NCBI GenBank assembly: GCA_023055505.1
Contig: JALIRH010000096.1
Coordinates: forward strand, 223,501-287,500
Direction of reading: 5' to 3'
Length of the DNA: 64,000 bases
Source of the DNA: Callipepla californica brunnescens
Lineage: Eukaryota > Chordata > Aves > Galliformes > Odontophoridae
The translations under genes were made by a program, and so were the position numbers. How positions within the stretch are numbered: the stretch's first letter is position 1; each line of letters starts with the position of its first letter. The notes beneath the pieces are model-generated. The model worked only from the letters and a program-made list of their open reading frames with translations, made no database searches and had not been told where the DNA came from. This document shows, in pieces, positions 55,701 to 64,000 of this stretch.

Positions 55701-57638
55701 GTTAGGGTTAGAGTTAGGTTAGGGCTAGGGTTAGGTTTAGGGTTAGGGTTAGGGTTAATGTAGTTTAGGGCTAGGGTTAGGGTTAGGGTTAGGATAGGGT
55801 TAATGTAGGGTTAGGGTTAGTGCTAGGAATCAATTTGGAGGAAGGAAAAGGTATAGGAATTGGTTCATTGTTAGCGTTAGTCTTCAGGGGTTAGGGTTCG
55901 GATTTAGCACTATGTTTCAGGTTCCTTTTAGGTTTAGTGATAAGGATTAGGGGTACGTTTAGGTATTGTACAATGCTAAGTGTTAGCTTCTGGGTGGGGG
56001 GGTTGGGGTTAGATTAAGGGTGAGGGTTAGGGTTAGGACTAGATTTAGGATTAGGTTTAGGAATAGGTTTTCTTTGATTGTTAGGGTGAGAGAAAGGTTA
56101 GGCCTTGGGTTTGTTTTGGGAATAGTTTTGGGTTTCAGAATAGGAATTGGGTTAGTATTTGGAATCTGATTGCTTTAGTATTAGTGTTAGGGTGGGGGGT
56201 TAGAAGTTAGGTGAGCGTTGTGGTAATCTAATGCTTTGTGTTAGGCTTAGGGTTGGGCTTTTACTTGAGGTTGGTGTTAGGGTCAGCTTTAGTTTGAAGG
56301 TAGATTTAGAGTTTAAATTGTGGTCATGCTTGGGATTAGTTTTAGAGTTAGGGTAAGATTTAGGTTTCCTTTCAGTGTTAGGCTGTGAGAATTGTAGGCT
56401 TTGTGTTTTTGGGTTTGTGTTGGGTTTAGGAATTGGAATAGTGTTTGGGATAGTATTAGCGTTAAGGCTGGGGTTAGAGTTAGGTGATGGCTGTGGTAAT
56501 CTAATGCTTTGTGTTAGGTTTAGGGTTGGGCTTCCATCTGGGGTTGGTTTTAAGGTCCCATTTAGATTTCAGGAAGAATTGGAGTTAAATTGAGGTAACG
56601 GTTAGGATTAGATTTAGGGTTCTGATAAGGGTTAGGTTAGGGTTAGGGTTTGGTTCCAAGTTGTTTTTAGGGTTAGGGTTAACGTTAGGTTTCAGGATAG
56701 GGTTAGGAATATAGCTAGGTGTTTGTTAGGTAAGGTTTAGTCCTGGGGTTTCAGTTCGGGTTAGGTGAAGCGTTAGTTTTACAGTTAGAAGACATGTTAG
56801 GGTTAGGGTTAGGTTTTGGTGTAGATTTAGGTTTAGGGTAAGGGTTAGGGATGTAGATGAAGGTTTAGTGGAAGGGGTAGGGTTCTCTTTAGTTTTAGGA
56901 CCAGGGAAGGGTCCTAAAAGGGCCTTGGCTAAGGGTGAGTTTTAGTATTTGATTTAGCGTTGCGTTCAGGTCTAGGTTAGTTTGAGTGTCAGGCTGAGAG
57001 AAGGGGTAGGCCTTGGGTTTGGTTCTGGCTTAGTGTTAGGTTTAGGAATAGGAATAGTTTTGGTGTTTGGATTGGGTTTGGGGTTAGTAGTAGGGATTGG
57101 ATTGGGGTTAGTGTTAGGTGAGATCTGCGGTAATCTGATGCTTTCTTTGAGGCTTGAGGTTTGAGCTTAAACGTGGTGTTGGTTTTAGGGTAGGATTTAG
57201 GGCTAGGGTTTGGTTGAGGGTAGCATTAGGTTTAGGTTTAGGGGAAGGGTTTTGGTTAGGGTAGAGGTTAGAATTCTGGTTTGGGTTAGGAATAGGGTTC
57301 TGGACAAGGTAAGGATTTAGTCCTAGGTTTCCAGTTAGGGTAAGGTGAAGTGCTGGTGTTCTAGTTAGGAGAAGAGTTAGGTTGAGGTTTCGGGTTAGGT
57401 TTTTTTGTCGATTTAGGTTTTAGGTAAGGGGTAGATTTTAGACAACATGAGCTTTCTGGTCAGAGTAGGGTTAGGCCTTAGAATATGGATAAGATTAGGA
57501 TAAATGTAGGGTTAGTTTCGGGTTTAGGTTAGTTTGAGTGTTAGGCTGAGAGAAGGGGAGGGCCTTGGGTTTGGGTTTGGTTTAGGGTTAAGATAAGGTT
57601 TAGGAATAGGAGTAGGTTTGGGGTTTGGATTGGGTTTG
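52777..57638. repeat. Macrosatellite unit 2 (4862 bp)
   Basis: Same order as unit 1, offset 4741; orientation switch at 54458-54463. It is longer because the perfect/near-perfect TTAGGG region (about 55260-55760) is expanded. Few substitutions relative to unit 1 outside that region. Confidence 0.95.
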
Positions 57639-60600
57639 GACTTGATAGTGACTCCCCACTGAACCATAACATCAGGGCCCCATAAATATCATCGGAATTG
57701 GCAACACAAACGGTTTGATAGTAGCTACCCGATCTTCAGGTCCTCTGATTGGAATGAACTCAGCACTTTGCTGGCTGTTCCTTGCACCTCCCACCCCACC
57801 TAATGTATGGGATGATTTGTATGATGTAACCCAAAACCAAACCCCAGGCCTACCCCTTCTCTCACCCTGACACTCGAACCAAACCTCCGCCTAAACCTAA
57901 CCCTAATATCTAAGCCTAAGCCTAACCCTTCCAATTGCCCTAGCCCTAACACTAACCCTTTTCCTATACCTAACCCTGACCTCAACCCTGATCCTAACCT
58001 TTCCCTAACCCTAACACCAACCCGTAACATCATTTGAATCCTAATCCTATTCCAAACCTTAACCCTATCCCAAGGCCTAACCCTACTCTGACCTTTACAC
58101 TCCAACTAACCCAACCTCGATCAAGAAATACAAATGGAATCCTAAACCTAAACCTAAACCTAAACCTACTGCTAACACCACAAGTCAGCCTACTTTTCTC
58201 CCTAAATCTAATCATAAATCTCAAAAAATCTTTGTCCCTAACCCTAATCATAAATCCAGTCCAAACTCTGAAACTTTCCCAAAACCTATGCCTATTCCTA
58301 ACACTTACTCTTACCCTAAGTCTATCCCTAACACTAACCCTTCTCCCAGACACAACCCTAAAGCCAACACTAATCCTAACCTAATCTTTATCCTAATCCT
58401 AAACCTAATCCTAACTCTTACCCTAATTCTAACTCTACCCTAACCCTAACTCTGACCCTCAAGCCAAACCCACATTTAAGCACAACCCTAATCCCGACAC
58501 CTAGCATCAGATTACCACAACCCTAACGGAACCCTACCCCTAACACTAATGCTATGACTATCCCAAACCCTAACCCAAGTACTAGACCAAACCATACCCC
58601 TATCCCTCACTCTAAAACTAACAACCCTAACTAAACTCTAACCGTAACCCTATCCCTAATACTAACACTAATCATCTTTTAAACACCAATGTTATTCCTA
58701 TTCCTAAACCTTACCCAATCTCCAAATGAAATCCAAGGCCGGTGCCTTCTCACACCCTAACGATCAAACCAAACCTACATCTAAACCTAACCCTAAATCC
58801 AATCTTTACCCTAAACCATACACTTGCCCTGGCCTTAACACTAACCCTTTCCCTATACCTAACCCTAACCCTAACCTTAACACTAATTTGAGGCCTATCC
58901 CTAGTAGGAACCCAAAACCTAATTGGAATCTGAATCCTGTTCTTAACCTTAACCCTAACACGACTTAACTCTACTCTGACCCTAAAAGTCAAATTAACCC
59001 TACTCCTTACCCTAAACCTCAATCTAAACCTAAACCTAACCCTAAACCTAAACTTCACAAGAACACTCAACCTAATCCTAGCACTAACCTAAACTAAAAC
59101 TAAAACAACTTTTTTGCTAACCCTAATCCTAAATCTAACCCTAACCCCAAAACTCCCCCAAACCTGACCCTAAACCTAATCCACTCCAAAATCCTTACCC
59201 TAACCCTAACCCCAAACACCCTAATACTAGAACTAAAGCAATCCTTCACCCTAACCCTAAAACTAACAATTTAACTTTGACCCTAAAACTCAAATTCACC
59301 CTACATACACTTTATGCTACCTAGGTTAGGGTCAGGCTCAATCTGGGTTTTGTGTTGGGGTCAAAGGGATAGGGTTAGGGTAGAGTTCGAGTTAGGATGA
59401 AGGTAATGCTTACAGATATGTTTAGAGAATGGAACAGGGTTAGGGTTAAGGTTAGGGTAAGGTTGAAGGTTAGGCTCAGGGACAGATTTAGGGTTAGAGT
59501 TTGGGTTCCTTTTAGGTTTAGGGATAGGGTTAGGGTACGGTTAGGTATTGTACAACGCTAAGTGTTAGCTTCTGGGTAAGGGATAGGGTTAGGGTAAGGG
59601 TTAGATTCAGGGTTAGGGTTAGCATTAGCATCAGGGTTAGGGTTATGGTAAGAGTTAGGATAGGGAATGGGATACAGTTAGGGTAAGGGTTAGGAATAGG
59701 GTTAGGGTTACATTAAGGTTAGGGTTAGTGTTTGGATCAGGGGTAGGGTTAGGAATAAAGTTAGAGAAAGGGCTAGGATTAGGGTTAGGGTTAGGGTAGG
59801 GATACGGTTAGGGTAGAGTTAAGGTTAGGGTAGGGTTAGGGTTAGGGTAGGGGTTAGGGATAGGGTTAGGGTTAGGGTTAGGGTTAGGTTAGGGTTTGGG
59901 TTATGGTAAGAGTTAGGATAGGGATTGTGATACGGTTAGGGTAAGGGTTAGGAATAGGGATAGGGTTTGATTAGGGTAAGGGTTATTGTTTGGATTAGGG
60001 GTAGGGTTACGAATAAAGTTAGAGTTAGGGCTAGGATTAGGGTTACGGTTCGGGATTGGATTAGTGTTAGGGTAAGGAATAAAGTTAGAGTTAGTGTTAG
60101 GATTAGGGTTAGGGTAAAGTAGGGTTAGGGGTAGGGTTAGGGTTAGGGTTAGGGTTAGGGTTAGGGTTAGGGTTAGGGTTTGGGTTAGGCTAGGGTTAGG
60201 GTAAGGGTTAGGGTTAGGATAAGAATTAGGATAGGGATTGTGATACAGTTAAGGTAAGGGTTAGGAATTAGGGTTAGGGTTAGGGTTAGGATTAGGGTTA
60301 GGGTTAGGGTTAGGATTAGGGTTAGGGTTAAGTTTAGAGTTAGGGTTAGGGTTAGGGTTAGGGTTAGGGTTAGGGTTAGGGTTAGGGTTAGGGTTAGGGT
60401 TAGGGTTAGGTAAGGGTTAGGGTTAGGGTAAGAATTAGGATAGGGATTGTGATACAGTTAAGGTAAGGGTTAGGAATTAGGGTTAGGGTTAGGGTTAGGT
60501 TTAGGTTTAGGTTTAGGTTTAGGGTTAGGGTTAGGGTTAGGGTTAATGTAGTTTAGGGCTAGGGTTAGGGTTAGGGTTAGGATAGGGTTAATGTAGGGTT

Positions 60601-62404
60601 AGGGTTAGTGCTAGGAATCAATTTGGAGGAAGGAAAAGGTATAGGAATTGGTTCATTGTTAGCGTTAGTCTTCAGGGTTAGGGTTCGGATTTAGCACTAT
60701 GTTTCAGGTTCCTTTTAGGTTTAGTGATAAGGATTAGGGGTACGTTTAGGTATTGTACAATGCTAAGTGTTAGCTTCTGGGTGGGGGTTGGGGTTAGATT
60801 AAGGGTGAGGGTTAGGGTTAGGACTAGATTTAGGATTAGGTTTAGGAATAGGTTTTCTTTGATTGTTAGGGTGAGAGAAAGGTTAGGCCTTGGGTTTGTT
60901 TTTGGAATAGTTTTGGGTTTCAGAATAGGAATTGGGTTAGTATTTGGAATCTGATTGCTTTAGTATTAGTGTTAGGGTGGGGGTTAGAAGTTAGGTGAGC
61001 GTTGTGGTAATCTAATGCTTTGTGTTAGGCTTAGGGTTGGGCTTTTACTTGAGGTTGGTGTTAGGGTCAGCTTTAGTTTGAAGGTAGATTTAGAGTTTAA
61101 ATTGTGGTCATGCTTGGGATTAGTTTTAGAGTTAGGGTAAGATTTAGGTTTCCTTTCAGTGTTAGGCTGTGAGAATTGTAGGCTTTGTGTTTTTGGGTTT
61201 GTGTTGGGTTTAGGAATTGGAATAGTGTTTGGGATAGTATTAGCGTTAAGGCTGGGGTTAGAGTTAGGTGATGGCTGTGGTAATCTAATGCTTTGTGTTA
61301 GGTTTAGGGTTGGGCTTCCATCTGGGGTTGGTTTTAAGGTCCCATTTAGATTTCAGGAAGAATTGGAGTTCAATTGAGGTAACGGTTAGGATTAGATTTA
61401 GGGTTCTGATAAGGGTTAGGTTAGGGTTAGGGTTTGGTTCCAAGTTGTTTTTAGGGTTAGGGTTAACGTTAGGTTTCAGGATAGGGTTAGGAATATAGCT
61501 AGGTGTTTGTTAGGTAAGGTTTAGTCCTGGGGTTTCAGTTCGGGTTAGGTGAAGCGTTAGTTTTACAGTTAGAAGACATGTTAGGGTTAGGGTTAGGTTT
61601 TGGTGTAGATTTAGGTTTAGGGTAAGGGTTAGGGATGTAGATGAAGGGTTCTCTTTAGTTTTAGGACCAGGGAAGGGTCCTAAAAGGGCCTTGGCTAAGG
61701 GTGAGTTTTAGTATTTGATTTAGCGTTGCGTTCAGGTCTAGGTTAGTTTGAGTGTCAGGCTGAGAGAAGGGGTAGGCCTTGGGTTTGGTTCTGGCTTAGT
61801 GTTAGGTTTAGGAATAGGAATAGTTTTGGTGTTTGGATTGGGTTTGGGGTTAGTAGTAGGGATTGGATTGGGGTTAGTGTTAGGTGAGATCTGCGGTAAT
61901 CTGATGTTTTCTTTGAGGCTTGAGGTTTGAGCTTAAACGTGGTGTTGGTTTTAGGGTAGGATTTAGGGCTAGGGTTTGGTTGAGGGTAGCATTAGGTTTA
62001 GGTTTAGGGGAAGGGTTTTGGTTAGGGTAGAGGTTAGAATTCTGGTTTGGGTTAGGAATAGGGTTCTGGACAAGGTAAGGATTTAGTCCTAGGTTTCCAG
62101 TTAGGGTAAGGTGAAGTGCTGGTGTTCTAGTTAGGAGAAGAGTTAGGTTGAGGTTTCGGGTTAGGTTTTTTTGTCGATTTAGGTTTTAGGTAAGGGGTAG
62201 ATTTTAGACAACATGAGCTTTCTGGTCAGAGTAGGGTTAGGCCTTAGAATATGGATAAGATTAGGATAAATGTAGGGTTAGTTTCGGGTTTAGGTTAGTT
62301 TGAGTGTTAGGCTGAGAGAAGGGGAGGGCCTTGGGTTTGGGTTTGGTTTAGGGTTAAGATAAGGTTTAGGAATAGGAGTAGGTTTGGGGTTTGGATTGGG
62401 TTTG
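57639..62404. repeat. Macrosatellite unit 3 (4766 bp)
   Basis: Same order, orientation switch at 59320-59325. It shares a substitution (GATCAAGAAATAC instead of GATCAATAAATAC) with unit 4 but not with units 1 and 2, suggesting units 3 and 4 are closer relatives. A short deletion is near 61645 compared with the 52000 region of unit 1. Confidence 0.95.
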
Positions 62405-64000
62405 GACTTGATAGTGACTCCCCACTGAACCATAACATCAGGGCCCCATAAATATCATCGGAATTGGCAACACAAACGGTTTGATAGTAGCTACCCGATC
62501 TTCAGGTCCTCTGATTGGAATGAACTCAGCACTTTGCTGGCTGTTCCTTGCACCTCCCACCCCACCTAATGTATGGGATGATTTGTATGATGTAACCCAA
62601 AACCAAACCCCAGGCCTACCCCTTCTCTCACCCTGACACTCGAACCAAACCTCCGCCTAAACCTAACCCTAATATCTAAGCCTAAGCCTAACCCTTCCAA
62701 TTGCCCTAGCCCTAACACTAACCCTTTTCCTATACCTAACCCTGACCTCAACCCTGATCCTAACCTTTCCCTAACCCTAACACCAACCCGTAACATCATT
62801 TGAATCCTAATCCTATTCCAAACCTTAACCCTATCCCAAGGCCTAACCCTACTCTGACCTTTACACTCCAACTAACCCAACCTCGATCAAGAAATACAAA
62901 TGGAATCCTAAACCTAAACCTAAACCTAAACCTACTGCTAACACCACAAGTCAGCCTACTTTTCTCCCTAAATCTAATCATAAATCTCAAAAAATCTTTG
63001 TCCCTAACCCTAATCATAAATCCAGTCCAAACTCTGAAACTTTCCCAAAACCTATGCCTATTCCTAACACTTACTCTTACCCTAAGTCTATCCCTAACAC
63101 TAACCCTTCTCCCAGACACAACCCTAAAGCCAACACTAATCCTAACCTAATCTTTATCCTAATCCTAAACCTAATCCTAACTCTTACCCTAATTCTAACT
63201 CTACCCTAACCCTAACTCTGACCCTCAAACCAAACCCACATTTAAGCACAACCCTAATCCCGACACCTAGCATCAGATTACCACAACCCTAACGGAACCC
63301 TAACCCTAACACTAATGCTATGACTATCCCAAACCCTAACCCAAGTACTAGACCAAACCATACCCCTATCCCTCACTCTAAAACTAACAACCCTAACTAA
63401 ACTCTAACCGTAACCCTCTCCCTAATACTAACACTAATCATCTTTTAAACACCAATGTTATTCCTATTCCTAAACCTTACCCAATCTCCAAATGAAATCC
63501 AAGGCCGGTGCCTTCTCACACCCTAACGATCAAACCAAACCTACATCTAAACCTAACCCTAAATCCAATCTTTACCCTAAACCATACACTTGCCCTGGCC
63601 TTAACACTAACCCTTTCCCTATACCTAACCCTAACCCTAACCTTAACACTAATTTGAGGCCTATCCCTAGTAGGAACCCAAAACCTAATTGGAATCTGAA
63701 TCCTGTTCTTAACCTTAACCCTAACACGACTTAACTCTACTCTGACCCTAAAAGTCAAATTAACCCTACTCCTTACCCTAAACCTCAATCTAAACCTAAA
63801 CCTAACCCTAAACCTAAACTTCACAAGAACACTCAACCTAATCCTAGCACTAACCTAAACTAAAACTAAAACAACTTTTTTGCTAACCCTAATCCTAAAT
63901 CTAACCCTAACCCCAAAACTCCCCCAAACCTGACCCTAAACCTAATCCACTCCAAAATCCTTACCCTAACCCTAACCCCAAACACCCTAATACTAGAACT
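62405..64000. repeat. Macrosatellite unit 4 (partial, runs off the window)
   Basis: Protease remnant and C-rich half as in units 1-3, cut by the window end after 1596 bp. The array therefore continues to the right. Confidence 0.95.

Noticed and set aside
48197..63836. ORFs recurring in each macrosatellite unit (101, 107, 116, 80 and 106 residues)
   Set aside because: They repeat because the DNA repeats; sequences are translated CCCTAA/TTAGGG words on both strands at once, with no sign of selection on a protein.

Overview
The window looks like a subtelomeric, repeat-dominated stretch of a bird chromosome, most likely a galliform (chicken-like) microchromosome end. The evidence is a CR1-type LINE fragment, two avian-looking endogenous retroviruses (ERVs), several LTRs, GC-rich minisatellites and more than 28 kb of degenerate telomere-type (TTAGGG/CCCTAA) sequence. 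There is no sign of bacterial gene organisation, and most open frames are by-products of short tandem repeats. The species call is inference; no database was searched.

Layout. 1-310 is a diverged CCCTAA-type tract. 1053-3766 (minus) is a four-exon, intron-containing fragment of XPO1 (exportin-1) with one nonsense codon. 3950-4460 is a CR1 fragment cut by an ERV (ERV-1, plus strand, 4461 to about 8884) with a 5' LTR, a Lys-type primer binding site, an unusual membrane-protein leader ORF, a gag-like ORF and a broken pro-pol. ERV-1 stops inside RNase H, where an 11-bp minisatellite begins (about 8885-14592 and 15449-19466). Between the two minisatellite blocks sits a CpG-rich promoter and a first exon that looks like SGF29 (SAGA-associated factor 29). 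An 8-bp-unit satellite (19467-25192) follows, carrying two LTR insertions with 5-bp target duplications. Then comes 12.4 kb of degenerate TTAGGG repeat (25193 to about 37590), a diverged piece of the macrosatellite described below, split by a solo LTR (38014-38587), and at 40062-40319 what looks like the terminal exon of SGF29. No internal SGF29 exons were found in the 25 kb between the two ends.

A second CpG-rich promoter-like stretch (about 40521-40765) is followed by short possible exons with a weak BOLA2 resemblance. A GACCCACAGC-type minisatellite (about 41720-43856) has four embedded CTCF-like motifs in one orientation. A minus-strand ERV (ERV-2; 3' LTR, PPT, env, integrase, RNase H, RT, protease end; 43857 to about 48200) runs directly into a macrosatellite of 4.74-4.86 kb units (48036-64000, three full units and a partial). 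Each unit begins with the same short ERV-2 protease remnant, continues with about 1.5 kb of CCCTAA-type sequence, and then flips to about 3 kb of TTAGGG-type sequence.

Function. No gene here looks clearly intact. XPO1 and both ERVs are broken. The SGF29 ends each carry a defect: an apparent frameshift in exon 1, and loss of the normal stop in the last exon. The main interest is structural: repeat families with codon-neutral periods, a retroviral scar amplified inside a telomere-like macrosatellite, host-gene ends separated by satellite DNA, and an ERV with an unrecognised leader membrane protein.
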